Shown here one piece after another: positions 16,497 through 24,685 of a stretch of 64,000 nt of DNA. Origin of the DNA: Streptomyces venezuelae (GTDB lineage Bacteria > Actinomycetota > Actinomycetes > Streptomycetales > Streptomycetaceae); assembly GCF_008642315.1 (NCBI RefSeq), contig NZ_CP029192.1:3472001-3536000 (forward strand). Direction: 5' to 3'. Under the pieces are notes generated by a model. That model made no database searches. It had not been told where the DNA came from and was given only the letters and a program-made list of their open reading frames with translations. A program made the translations under genes and the position numbers. How positions within the stretch are numbered: position 1 is the stretch's first letter; each line of letters starts with the position of its first letter.

Positions 16497-16758
16497 ACAG
16501 CGGCGGTTGAGGATCACGGACGTCATACACCGAGCCCGAGTCTCCCGTCGGGTCGAGGAAAGCGGCCGCCCATCCCTTGGCGCCGACGTAGAGCACGACG
16601 TCCCCTGTTGCCGACTGCCCCGGCCTATATGTCCTGTTGAGCTGTGCGAAACCCTTGGTGTCACCCTGCCGGTTCGCCTCCGTCGGAGGGTGTTCTGCGT
16701 TCTCCCACGCCACAAGGACGGACGAGGAATCCCCCGGCTCCTCACCCGTGTTCTTCAC
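16474..16758 (-). pseudogene. Truncated Ig-like/DUF4352-type domain protein
   Basis: The 94 codons read VKNTGEEPGDSSSVLVAWEN, then YRPGQSATGDVVLYVG, which resembles the strand pattern of small extracytoplasmic Ig-like domains (a T-V-K-N-T start, then a G-x-x-x-x-G turn). The first codon available is a GTG inside the first strand. Upstream, S-V-I-R-L-T continues the strand but a stop (TGA) follows 13 codons upstream with no start between. The signal peptide and N-terminus are missing, hence a remnant. Confidence 0.35.
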
Positions 16759-16892
16759 GGTGAGGCGGATGACACTGCAGGACCGTGACGGCTCCCCTCA
16801 GTTCACGCGCCACGGCGAGGATGCCAGAGCCCCCTCGAGATGGGGCGAATGGCCTGCGCCTGGGTGGAACCGTGGGCGATCCTGCGGGGGTG

Positions 16893-18266
16893 ATGGGCAA
16901 TCTGATGCGGCGGGAGCGCCGCGGGCTGCGTCTGTGGAACGTCGGCCTGGTCCTGGCCCTGGTCTTCGTCGGCGCGCTCACCGTCGCCGGCGCCGTTTTC
17001 CTCACCGGATGGGAGCTGCTTGGTGCCCGGGGGCTCAAGCACGAGCGGCGGATCGACTCCAAGACTCTCTTCGATCTGGTGAAGCTCGCCTTCGGTGTCG
17101 TGGCCGGTGCCGGTGCTCTCGTTGCTCTGGTCGTCGCCTACCGCCGCCAGCGCGTCGACGAGGACGGCGCCCGACGCGAAGCCACCCGCCTGCACACCGA
17201 ACGCTTCACCACAGCTGTCTCCCAACTCGGCGACGACTCCGCCGCCGTACGCCTCGGCGGCGTCCACGCACTGGCCGGACTCGCCGACGACGCCCCCACC
17301 AACCATCTGCGCCAAACCTGCATCGACGTGCTGTGCGCCTACCTGCGCCTGCCCTACACCGCCGAGACCGACCTTCCAGAGGACGCAACGGCGCGGCACG
17401 CGTACCAAGCCTCACGCGAGGTGCGACACACCATCATCCGCATCATCCGCGACCACACCGCACTCGGCCCTGAAGACTTCCCCGCCTCCTGGCAGGGCTA
17501 CGACCTCGACTTCACCGGAGTCGTCTTCGACGGCGGCGACTTCACCGGCGCGGTATTCGCCGCCGGGGCCACGGTCTCTTTCCGGGGAGCGGATTTCTCC
17601 AGCGGGACAGTCTCCTTTCGGGAGGCGGAGTTCGCCGGCGGCACGGTCGGTTTCCAAAGCGCGGGGTTCTCCGGCGGCACGGTCGACTTCGGCGGGACAC
17701 TGTTCTCCGGTGGCCACGTCTACTTCGGCCGAGCGCGGTTCTCCGACGGCCAGGTCCACTTCGGCCGGGCTGAGTTCTGCGGCGCCACGGTCGGCTTCGG
17801 CCAAGCGGAGTTTTCCGGGGGCACGGTTGATTTCCGGGGAACACCGTTCTCCGGCGGCACGGTCTACTTCGACCAGGCGGAGTTCACCGGCAGCCGGGTC
17901 TGCTTCGATCTGGCGCGGTTCGCGGGCAGCGAGGTCGGCTTCGACCTGGCACGTTTCTTGGGCGGCGAGGTCGGCTTCGGGCAGGCGCAGTTTTCCGGCG
18001 GCAGGGTCGACTTCGACCACGCTGAGTTCACCGGCGGCACAGTTGGCTTCGAAGGGGCACGGTTCTCCGGCGGCCGGACAGACTTCGGAGGAGTGCAGTT
18101 TTCCAGCGGTGCGGTGAACTTCCGCAGGGCGCGGTTCTCCGGCGGCACGGTCGACTTCTCCGGTTCTGGAGGACCTGCGCCAAGGAGCCTGCTGCCAGTG
18201 ATGAGAAGACTGCCGCTGCCGGACGGCCTGCGCGTCCCCGCGCGATGGCACCCGTCGGCGCCCTGA
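16893..18266 (+). CDS. Membrane-anchored protein with 12-residue beta-solenoid-like repeats
   Basis: The product is about 457 residues. Two hydrophobic segments lie near the N-terminus (LWNVGLVLALVFVGALTVAG and VKLAFGVVAGAGALVALVVA), followed by a basic YRRQR. Next comes a helical region of about 100 residues (FTTAVSQLGDDSAAVRLGGV), a module often seen before pentapeptide-type repeats in Streptomyces. The C-terminal half is sixteen exact-length 12-residue repeats of form AxFSGGTVxFxx, likely a right-handed beta-solenoid in the cytoplasm. Starts at 16785 (GTG) or 16905 are possible. Function unknown. Confidence 0.75.
   Translation: MGNLMRRERRGLRLWNVGLVLALVFVGALTVAGAVFLTGWELLGARGLKHERRIDSKTLFDLVKLAFGVVAGAGALVALVVAYRRQRVDEDGARREATRLHTERFTTAVSQLGDDSAAVRLGGVHALAGLADDAPTNHLRQTCIDVLCAYLRLPYTAETDLPEDATARHAYQASREVRHTIIRIIRDHTALGPEDFPASWQGYDLDFTGVVFDGGDFTGAVFAAGATVSFRGADFSSGTVSFREAEFAGGTVGFQSAGFSGGTVDFGGTLFSGGHVYFGRARFSDGQVHFGRAEFCGATVGFGQAEFSGGTVDFRGTPFSGGTVYFDQAEFTGSRVCFDLARFAGSEVGFDLARFLGGEVGFGQAQFSGGRVDFDHAEFTGGTVGFEGARFSGGRTDFGGVQFSSGAVNFRRARFSGGTVDFSGSGGPAPRSLLPVMRRLPLPDGLRVPARWHPSAP
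17589..18164 (+). repeat. Sixteen tandem 36 bp repeats coding for 12-residue units
   Basis: Within the preceding gene, codons from 17589 to 18164 form sixteen uninterrupted 12-codon units. The consensus is A-(D/E/R)-F-S-G-G-T-V-x-F-x-x, with Phe at 3 and 10, Gly-Gly at 5-6 and Val at 8. The third-base variation between units shows protein-level selection and not recent DNA expansion. The period is 12, not 5, so standard pentapeptide geometry does not apply directly. Confidence 0.8.
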
Positions 18267-18291
18267 CGGGCCCGCGGTCCCCGGTCCCGGC

Positions 18292-19320
18292 ATGAGGGTG
18301 ATCGGCGTGCGGTCCCCGGAGCAGCTTGGCGCTCTGTTGGCCGTCGACCGGGATTTCCAGCTCGCCTTCGTCGACCTGGACTACCAAAAGGAATCACGCA
18401 GGTCAGGGCTGGCCGCGCTGGAGGAGTGCGGCAAGGCAGGCGTGCCCGCCGCCATCATCACCTCTGACGGCGAGCAGAACCGGCTCCTGCACCTGCTGGC
18501 CGCGTTCGACTTCTACCCGGACACCATCACGTTGCTGTCCAAGAACAACGATGCCGAGAAGGACTGGCGCGACATCGCCACTGCTGTCGCCTACGGCCAT
18601 CATCCGAACCCGAAGGCATCACACAGGTTCCGGCCTCCACGCCGTGGTACTTCCTGGATCAACAGTCTCGTTCCAAAGGCGGAAGATCTTGCGCTGTGGC
18701 ATGCGGCAGCGACTTACGACCGGCACGCGACGATCATGCAGGCGACCGGCATCAAGTCGCGCATGCTGTCGAAGTTCTTGGAGGAAGCAGCGAAAGCCGT
18801 GCACCGGGTGCAGCACGAGTTCTTCGACGTCGCGCTCCCTGAGGACGAGCCGGAGGGGGGAAGCCGCAACAAGCCCCTGCAGGTGGTGACCGGATTCGCG
18901 CAGACCTATGCCCGGTTCTTCGGCGACCCGGACGTCGAGCGTCTGGTGAACGAGTGGTGGGGGAACGAGGGGCGGGAGGGGAGCCAAGGGAGTGCGGCGG
19001 GTGCCGGTGGCGGGGTGGCCGGCCGTGACGATGACGGTGCTGCCCCTCATGTTCGGCCTGTGCCAAGGGAGGTGGGAGATGCGTGCTGGTCTGTACACCC
19101 GTGCGCAGATGCTGTCCCCGACGAAGATCTGGCACCAGATCGTCGTCTACCCGCTGCTGACCTATCTGGTCGGCAGCGCGCTGCTGAGAGGCGTGACGTC
19201 AGGCGACGAAATCCCGCTGCGGTGGCTGGCACGAGCCGCGATGATGGGCGGTCTTCTGTTCTGGGCGGTGGCCGACGCCTACGATCGCCGCCATCCACGA
19301 CCGGGCCATCCCCCCTATGA
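18292..19320 (+). CDS. Receiver-like/HTH regulator, N-terminally short and with doubtful C-terminal extension
   Basis: Residues 1-100 resemble the second part of a response-regulator receiver: LAFVDLDYQ has the place of the phospho-acceptor Asp, AAIITSDG is the strand with the switch Ser/Thr, and TITLLSKNN has the Lys. The usual acidic pair of the first strand is absent. Residues about 125-170 (LALWHAAATYDRHATIMQAT) look like a HTH. After about residue 230 (LVNEWWGNEG) composition changes to Gly/Arg-rich text overlapping the next gene, so the real protein may end earlier through a frameshift. Total 342 residues as read. Confidence 0.5.
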   Translation: MRVIGVRSPEQLGALLAVDRDFQLAFVDLDYQKESRRSGLAALEECGKAGVPAAIITSDGEQNRLLHLLAAFDFYPDTITLLSKNNDAEKDWRDIATAVAYGHHPNPKASHRFRPPRRGTSWINSLVPKAEDLALWHAAATYDRHATIMQATGIKSRMLSKFLEEAAKAVHRVQHEFFDVALPEDEPEGGSRNKPLQVVTGFAQTYARFFGDPDVERLVNEWWGNEGREGSQGSAAGAGGGVAGRDDDGAAPHVRPVPREVGDACWSVHPCADAVPDEDLAPDRRLPAADLSGRQRAAERRDVRRRNPAAVAGTSRDDGRSSVLGGGRRLRSPPSTTGPSPL

Positions 19321-19438
19321 CTGGCGCCGGTTGAGGTCTCTGGCCTCCATGGATGCGATGGTTCGCGCCTCCGCCCGCCAACCCTGCTCCCGTGCCTCGC
19401 GAGAAAGCTCCACCAAGGACGCGAATATACGCTCCTGA
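19079..19438 (+). CDS. Small membrane protein, function unknown
   Basis: The product is 119 residues from ATG 19079, which follows AGGGAGG at good spacing. An in-frame GTG at 18992 would add 29 residues, including VTMTVLPLMFGL. Two hydrophobic stretches are visible: IVVYPLLTYLVGSALL and LARAAMMGGLLFWAVADAY. The C-terminus is basic and Ser-rich. It overlaps the end of the receiver-like frame, and at least one of the two must be misread there. Confidence 0.45.
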   Translation: MRAGLYTRAQMLSPTKIWHQIVVYPLLTYLVGSALLRGVTSGDEIPLRWLARAAMMGGLLFWAVADAYDRRHPRPGHPPYDWRRLRSLASMDAMVRASARQPCSRASRESSTKDANIRS

Positions 19439-19679
19439 ACAGGCAAAACACTGAATGCCCACCATTTCCTGGTCCGCCATCGTGTTCATGGAAGCGATCC
19501 ACCGACCAGGCGGGGTGTGCGGCATCACGTTCGCGGTAGCCGTGCGGGAGGCATGGCGACGCAAGCAGAAGTGATCTTCTACTCGATGCTCGGCGCGGTG
19601 ATGTCGGTGGCCGACGCAGGTCGGTCCCGGCCGACGGCTCACCGGTTGCCGGACGGGCACATGCGGCCCTTCTCCTGGA
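19439..19679. other. Gap without recognised gene
   Basis: The 241 bp between the small membrane protein and the polysialyltransferase stop carries only weak frames. One on the plus strand (ATG 19553) has a short plausible segment, QAEVIFYSMLGAVMSVADAG, and then runs into the antisense of the next gene. I see no RNA fold or repeat. Confidence 0.4.
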
Positions 19680-20789
19680 TCACGCCGGTGCCGTGTGCCG
19701 TACCGAGGTCAGGCGGTGTACGTCCCGTGCCGTTCCCGTCACGCCCGACAGGAAGCCCTGGGCGCGCGGGGACGCCGTCTCCGTGAGCCAGGCCGGGTCG
19801 ATGTCGCAGACCGCCACCTTGACCTCCGTGCCCGCGAGGGCCAGGGGCAGGGTGTGGACGACAGTCGAGGGGAAGCTGAGGATCGTACGGCCGATGGGGC
19901 CGCGGCGGGCGATGAGTTCCAGGGGGAGGTCCGGGCGGACCACCTGGAGGCCCGTCTCGACCGCGAGCCGGTGGAGTTTCTCCGCGCTCTCGCGGCGGTG
20001 GGCGAAGTAACGGGTCGCGCCGTGGGCGCGGGAGAGCGCGATGACCGCTTCGATGTAGCGGTCGGGGTCCACCACGCCCGTCTCCACCAAGGACGTGCCG
20101 ACCAGGTCGGAGCCGCGTGTGAGTCTCGGCGGGCCGAAGCGTTCCCTCGTCCAGGCGAAGGCGTTGGGCGTGACCCGTACGCCGTCCGGTGCGTCATCGA
20201 TCGGCATGGAGGAGAAGACCTCGACCGTGCGCGTACCGCCGGGGGTGAGGCGTCGGCGCGCCGACGCCGAGACCGGGGCGAAGAGCAGGTCGCGGGGGCC
20301 CGGCCGGCCGCCCTTGCGGTGCCAGCGCTGGAGGCGCTCGCCGCGGGCCAGCTGGGCGATGAACTCCATCGTGGCCGTGCCGTCGTCGACGACGACCAGG
20401 GAGCGGGCCCGGGTGATCGTCAGCATGAGTTGTACGTAGCGGGAGAACGGGTCGCCGATGACGACCCGGTCGGCCCGCCGCAGGGCGCCCGCGAGGCCGC
20501 CCACCGTGTGGAAGGGCGCCGACGCGCCGCCGCGCGCCTCCTCCCACCTGACCTCGATTCCCTCGTCGCGGGCGAGCTGCGCCATGCGGCGGAGCTGACC
20601 GCGGGTCATCGGGTCGTTCGGGGAGAGGACGACGACGGTGAGGCCCCCGGCCGGACCCGTCGCGGCCGCCGCGTGCGCCCACTCCAGGACGTTCAGCAGC
20701 TGGACCGGGCTCTCCACGAAGGCGAGCGTGGAGTCCGCCCCTTCCGGGGCGGCTGTGGTGTCGGCGGCTCGGCCGGCGCGGGGGCTCAT
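19680..20789 (-). CDS. Polysialyltransferase-family glycosyltransferase
   Basis: The product is 369 residues from ATG 20789. The opening TLAFVESPVQLLNVLEWAH is the typical SPVQ-containing first strand of alpha-2,8-polysialyltransferase-family proteins (PF07388-like). RVVIGDPFSRYVQLML and LVVVDDGTATMEFIAQL (the D-D-G-T acceptor/CMP region) follow. RYFAHRRESAEKL takes the place of the usual His-Pro motif. It would transfer CMP-activated nonulosonate on to a growing chain. It is last in the minus operon, 38 bp after neuB. Confidence 0.8.
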   Translation of the reverse strand: MSPRAGRAADTTAAPEGADSTLAFVESPVQLLNVLEWAHAAAATGPAGGLTVVVLSPNDPMTRGQLRRMAQLARDEGIEVRWEEARGGASAPFHTVGGLAGALRRADRVVIGDPFSRYVQLMLTITRARSLVVVDDGTATMEFIAQLARGERLQRWHRKGGRPGPRDLLFAPVSASARRRLTPGGTRTVEVFSSMPIDDAPDGVRVTPNAFAWTRERFGPPRLTRGSDLVGTSLVETGVVDPDRYIEAVIALSRAHGATRYFAHRRESAEKLHRLAVETGLQVVRPDLPLELIARRGPIGRTILSFPSTVVHTLPLALAGTEVKVAVCDIDPAWLTETASPRAQGFLSGVTGTARDVHRLTSVRHTAPA

Positions 20790-20827
20790 CGTCGTGTGTC
20801 CGTCTCCCGTTAATGCGGACCGCGTGT

Positions 20828-21781
20828 TCAGACCGCGACCGGCTCGGTGTCCGCGGCGGTCTCGGCCTCGGCCACGACGCCCGCGACGCGGCGCAGCTTC
20901 TTCATCGGGCCGAGCTCGGACTCGTAGACCTTCTTGACGCCGTCGCCGAGGGACGCCTCGATGGTGCGGATGTCGCGGACGAGGCGGGTCAGGCCCTGCG
21001 GCTCGACCGACGCGGCCTGGTCCGAGCCCCACATGGCGCGGTCGAGGGTGATGTGGCGCTCGACGAAGGTGGCTCCGAGGGCGACGGCGGCGAGCGTCGT
21101 CTGCAGGCCCGTCTCGTGGCCGGAGTAGCCGATCGGGACGTTCGGGTACTCGGCCTGGAGGGTGTTGATGACGCGGAGGTTGAGCTCCTCCGCCTGCGCC
21201 GGGTACGTCGACGTGGCGTGGCACATCAGGATGTTGTCGGAGCCGAGCACCTCCACCGCGTGGCGGATCTGCTTCGGGGTCGACATGCCCGTGGAGAGGA
21301 TGATCGTGCGGCCCGTGGCGCGCAGGGCGCGGAGCAGCTCGTCGTCGGTGAGCGAGGCGGAGGCGACCTTGTGGGCGGGCAGGTCGAACTTCTCCAGGAA
21401 GGCGACGGCCTCGGTGTCCCACGGGGAGGCGAACCAGTCGATGCCGCGCTTGGCGCAGTGCTCGCTGATGGCCTGGTACTCGGACTCGCCGAACTCCACG
21501 CGGTGGCGGTAGTCGATGTACGTCATCCGGCCCCAGGGGGTGTCGCGCTCGATGTCCCACTGGTCGCGCGGGGTGCAGATCTCCGGGGTGCGCTTCTGGA
21601 ACTTCACCGCGTCGCAGCCGGCGTCGGCGGCCACGTCGATGAGCGCGAACGCGTTCTCCAGGTCGCCGTTGTGGTTGATGCCGATCTCGCCGGTGATGTA
21701 GACGGGCTGACCGGGACCGGCCGTCTTCGAACCGAAGCGGCGGAGGCGGGAGTTGGCGCCGATGGAGGAGATGTTGCTCAT
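20828..21781 (-). CDS. neuB: N-acetylneuraminate (nonulosonate) synthase
   Basis: The product is 317 residues. It condenses an N-acyl hexosamine (ManNAc type) with phosphoenolpyruvate. GEIGINHNGDLENAFALID carries the NeuB hallmark, with AVKFQKRTPE (Lys/Gln of the PEP site), YSGHETGLQTTLAAVALGA and ERHITLDRAMWGSDQAASVE following. The TIM barrel is complete, but the protein ends about 25 residues after it. The C-terminal SAF (antifreeze-like) domain present in most NeuB proteins of about 345 residues is not seen. It lies 13 bp after neuA. Confidence 0.9.
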   Translation of the reverse strand: MSNISSIGANSRLRRFGSKTAGPGQPVYITGEIGINHNGDLENAFALIDVAADAGCDAVKFQKRTPEICTPRDQWDIERDTPWGRMTYIDYRHRVEFGESEYQAISEHCAKRGIDWFASPWDTEAVAFLEKFDLPAHKVASASLTDDELLRALRATGRTIILSTGMSTPKQIRHAVEVLGSDNILMCHATSTYPAQAEELNLRVINTLQAEYPNVPIGYSGHETGLQTTLAAVALGATFVERHITLDRAMWGSDQAASVEPQGLTRLVRDIRTIEASLGDGVKKVYESELGPMKKLRRVAGVVAEAETAADTEPVAV

Positions 21782-21794
21782 GGCAGGAAATTCC

Positions 21795-23111
21795 TTAACT
21801 GTGGAGGGAGTCGAGAGAGGGGCCGAGGATCCAGGTGGCGATCTCTCGGATCGCGCCCTCACCACCGGGGACGGTGGTGACCGCGCGTGCGGCGCCGCGT
21901 ACGACGTCGTGGGCGCTCGCGACCGCCACGGGCCAGCCCACGAGGGCGAAGCACGGGAGGTCATTGACGTCGTTTCCGACGTAGAGCACGCGCTCGGGAG
22001 CGATGCCCTGCTCCTCGCACCACTGCTTCAGTGCGAGGTCTTTCCGGTCGATGCCGTGCAGCACGGGAAGCTTCAGCTTCCTGGCGCGCGCGGCGACGAC
22101 CGGGTTCTGTTCCGTGGACAGGATCAGCATGTTCAGGCCGCTCCTGCGGAGGGCCGCGATGCCGAGTCCGTCGCCGCGGTGCACGGAGACGAACTCCCGT
22201 CCCTCGGAGTCGATCAGCACCCTGTCGTCGGTCTGGGTGCCGTCGAAGTCGAGGACGACCGCGTCGATGTCGGCGGCGGTCGGGAGGGCTGCGTCGCCCG
22301 CGGCGGGGTCCGCGTCGAAGAGCGGGGCGAGCGCGCGGGCCCGGGCGAGGTCGTGCGGGTCGTCGACCTCAAGGACGCGGGCCGGGTCGGTGCGGACGGG
22401 TTCGGTGCGTCCGAAGAAGCGGTGCTTCTCGGTGCGGAATCCCGCCGCGTCCATGGCGTAGGCGGCGCCGGTCTCCAGGAGGTCCTGGGGGCGGTCCTGG
22501 CGGCGCGGGCGGAACGACTTGTCGTGGTTGACGCCGTAACCGCCGCCGGTGCGAGTGGAGTTGGCGAGCGTGGTGGTGCCGCCGACGGTGCCGGTGCGGC
22601 GCGCTTCCAGGGCCGCGCCGTCCTCCGTGGCGTCGTCCGCCGCGTCGCGCCAGATGAAGCCGTGGAAGGGCGCCACCGTGACGGCGGTGTCGGCGCCGTG
22701 CTCGGCGACCGCGGAGACCACGCCGTCGACGTCCTCGCAGGTGAGGAAGGGGCTGGTGCACTGCACGAGCAGGACGACGTCCACGGTCTCGCCGTGCAGC
22801 GCCTCGTGGGCGTCCATGGCGTGCAGCACGGCGGCCTCGCTGGTCGCGGTGTCCCCGGCGATCGCGGCAGGGCGCAGGACCACTTCGGCGCCGGCGTGCC
22901 GGGCGGCCTCGGCGATCACGTGGTCGTCGGTGGAGACGACGACGTCGGTGACGAGCCGGGCGGCCAGGCAGGCGTGGATGGCGCGGGCCACCAGCGGCAC
23001 ACCGCCGACGGGGGCGAGGTTCTTGGCGGGCACGCCCTTGGAGCCGCCGCGGGCGGGGATGACGGCGAGCACGCGGCGGGCCTGCGTACCTGCTGGGCCG
23101 GGGTGGGACAT
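21795..23111 (-). CDS. neuA: CMP-nonulosonate cytidylyltransferase fused to KdsC-like HAD phosphatase
   Basis: The product is 438 residues with two domains. Residues about 13-235 are the cytidylyltransferase: LAVIPARGGSKGVPAKNL binds CTP, and QCTSPFLTCEDVD follows. Residues about 270-425 are a HAD phosphatase of the KdsC/NANP type: AVVLDFDGTQTDD holds the nucleophile Asp pair, LILSTEQNP motif II, and YVGNDVNDLPCF motif IV. The fusion couples removal of a 9-phosphate (if NeuB makes it) to CMP activation. The start is ATG 23111. Confidence 0.9.
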   Translation of the reverse strand: MSHPGPAGTQARRVLAVIPARGGSKGVPAKNLAPVGGVPLVARAIHACLAARLVTDVVVSTDDHVIAEAARHAGAEVVLRPAAIAGDTATSEAAVLHAMDAHEALHGETVDVVLLVQCTSPFLTCEDVDGVVSAVAEHGADTAVTVAPFHGFIWRDAADDATEDGAALEARRTGTVGGTTTLANSTRTGGGYGVNHDKSFRPRRQDRPQDLLETGAAYAMDAAGFRTEKHRFFGRTEPVRTDPARVLEVDDPHDLARARALAPLFDADPAAGDAALPTAADIDAVVLDFDGTQTDDRVLIDSEGREFVSVHRGDGLGIAALRRSGLNMLILSTEQNPVVAARARKLKLPVLHGIDRKDLALKQWCEEQGIAPERVLYVGNDVNDLPCFALVGWPVAVASAHDVVRGAARAVTTVPGGEGAIREIATWILGPSLDSLHS

Positions 23112-23137
23112 GGGGGCTCCTTGGAGGGGGTGAGGGC

Positions 23138-24487
23138 TCACAGCTCGCCCATCCGGCGGATGACGGGGGCCACGCGCTGCACTCCGTGGCGGTACGCGCC
23201 GCGGGCGGCGCGGCGCACGATCTGCCGTACGGGGCCGGGGTCCTTGTCGCCCGTGGGGGCGCCCGGCAGCGGCGCACCGTCGGGGCCGAGGTGGTGGCGG
23301 GCGAGGATGCCGGGCAGATAGCCGCCGGCCGTGGCGGGCGTGTAGTACGGCGCGAGGGGCGGGAGGCCGCTCGCGGCCGCGGTGTCGAGCAGGTCGGCGA
23401 CCCGTTCCCGTGCCGCGTCGAAGGCGTTCTCGTACGCACCGTCGGCGGCGACGCCCTGCCGTGCCAGCCACCGCTCGTCGGGCACGGGCAGGTGGCCCGC
23501 GTCGAGCTGGTCCCAGGAGGCGAGGCATCCCGATCCGGTGAAGTGGTGGTTGCCGAGCGCCTCGCGCACCCCGAGGTCGGTGAGGACCGCGGTGGGGATG
23601 CGGCGGTGCAGGGATTCGAGCGCGGCCGTGGAGCTGACGGTGACCAGGAGGTCGGTGCGGTCCAGGACCTCGCCCATGTGCCCGTACACGAGGCGGCAGT
23701 TGGCGGGGAGTCCGCCGTCCAGGCGCTGCGACAGCTTCTGGTAGGGCAGTTCCTCGATGTGCGTGGTGTGCTCGCCGGGCTTGCTGCGCAGCTTGAGCAG
23801 CACCTCGCGGTCGGGGTGCAGCCGGGCGTGCTCGGCGAGGCGGCGCAGCAGGTAGGTGCGGTGCGCGGCGGTCTCGGGGACGGAGGGCTGGGCGGCGAAG
23901 ACGACCGTGTAGGGGTCCTGCCCGTCGCGCTCCTCCCGCTTCTCGTACGGCGCTCCGCCGAGGAACGGCAGCGCGGCCTCCGTCACCGCGGACGCGTCGG
24001 CGCCCACTCCCTCGTACACCGCGCGGAAGCGCTCCGCGTCCTGCCGGGAGTTGGCGAGGACGACGTCGGCGCCGTGCCGCAGGAGCAGGCCGTCGGCGAG
24101 CTTCTCGTAGACGACGCCGACGTAGCCGGTGACGACGACGGAGCGGCGCGCCGGGCCGCCCGTGAGGCGGGCGTCCTGCGTGACGCGGGCGAGTCCGTGC
24201 AGGACCGCCTGGACCGCCCCGCCCACCAGGGCGAGCACGATCACGTCGGGTGCGTCCCGCTCCATCTCGCGCAGGAACTCGACGGCGGTGACCTCGCGCA
24301 GCGCATCGGCGCGCACGCCCACCTCTTCGAGCTGCCGGGGGGTGGGTGTGGCCCGGCCGCGGAGCAGGAAGCCGCTGAGCCGACTGTCCGATACGATGCG
24401 GTTCGCGGTGAGAGCGCCCCATTTCCATCGCGTATCGGAGTCGGCGAGCACGGCGACCCGCAGCGGGTTTCGATGACTTCCTTGCAC
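23138..24487 (-). CDS. DUF6716-like putative glycosyltransferase of the nonulosonate locus
   Basis: The product is 449 residues from GTG 24487. It starts VQGSHRNPLRVAVLADSDTR, a Rossmann strand-like beginning, and contains VTGYVGVVYEKLADGLLLR, LLKLRSKPGEHTTHIEELPY and DLLVTVSSTAALESLHRRIP, the layout of GT-B enzymes (nucleotide site near SSTAALE). It matches what I recall as DUF6716 in Streptomyces neuAB loci. It is first in the operon. A TTG at 24526 is possible, but the -10 box lies between the two starts, which favours 24487. Confidence 0.7.
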   Translation of the reverse strand: MQGSHRNPLRVAVLADSDTRWKWGALTANRIVSDSRLSGFLLRGRATPTPRQLEEVGVRADALREVTAVEFLREMERDAPDVIVLALVGGAVQAVLHGLARVTQDARLTGGPARRSVVVTGYVGVVYEKLADGLLLRHGADVVLANSRQDAERFRAVYEGVGADASAVTEAALPFLGGAPYEKREERDGQDPYTVVFAAQPSVPETAAHRTYLLRRLAEHARLHPDREVLLKLRSKPGEHTTHIEELPYQKLSQRLDGGLPANCRLVYGHMGEVLDRTDLLVTVSSTAALESLHRRIPTAVLTDLGVREALGNHHFTGSGCLASWDQLDAGHLPVPDERWLARQGVAADGAYENAFDAARERVADLLDTAAASGLPPLAPYYTPATAGGYLPGILARHHLGPDGAPLPGAPTGDKDPGPVRQIVRRAARGAYRHGVQRVAPVIRRMGEL

Positions 24488-24494
24488 GTCCCAG

Positions 24495-24500
24495 ACGCTA
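24495..24500 (-). promoter_or_regulatory. -10 box of the minus nonulosonate operon (leaderless)
   Basis: The minus strand reads CCTAGCGTCTGGGACGTG, the last three bases being the start codon at 24487. TAGCGT lies exactly 7 nt before it. The divergent operon has the matching CCTAACGTCACCCACGTG; 13 of 18 positions are identical. Confidence 0.45.
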
Positions 24501-24672
24501 GGAAGGCATTTCGATTCGCGGCCCAACTCAGGTGCAACAAACGGTTAACAGCACGCCGACGAATGGCGAATCAGCCCGGGAAATGTCTTCTCGGCGGCCT
24601 GGTTAACCATTCCGCCACACGTCGTTCACCTGCCATACCGCTGCGGGTCGACCCGAATGACGGGCCGACACC

Positions 24673-24678
24673 TAACGT
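24673..24678 (+). promoter_or_regulatory. -10 box of the plus nonulosonate operon (leaderless)
   Basis: TAACGT ends 7 nt before GTG 24686. The surrounding CCTAACGTC is shared with the divergent promoter. Both have GAAT about 16-17 bp before the CGTC, which resembles ECF-type promoters more than the vegetative consensus; no TTGAC-like -35 is seen. Confidence 0.45.
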
Positions 24679-24685
24679 CACCCAC

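Larger units (their letters stand above)
16305..16784. other. Degenerate region without a convincing intact gene
   Basis: About 480 bp between the phosphatase and the repeat protein. It holds a short signal-peptide-like reading frame on the plus strand (16407-16496) and, on the minus strand, the back half of an Ig-like domain gene (16474-16758). They overlap head to tail on opposite strands, and neither has a good start and a full domain. The stretch looks like the remains of an older locus. Confidence 0.4.

Noticed and set aside
17589..18164. 36 bp tandem repeats as a CRISPR array
   Set aside because: The repeats are contiguous with no spacers, vary at third bases and code for a regular protein motif.
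24495..24526. TTG 24526 as start of the DUF6716-like gene
   Set aside because: The likely -10 box lies between it and GTG 24487, so the transcript would not include it.
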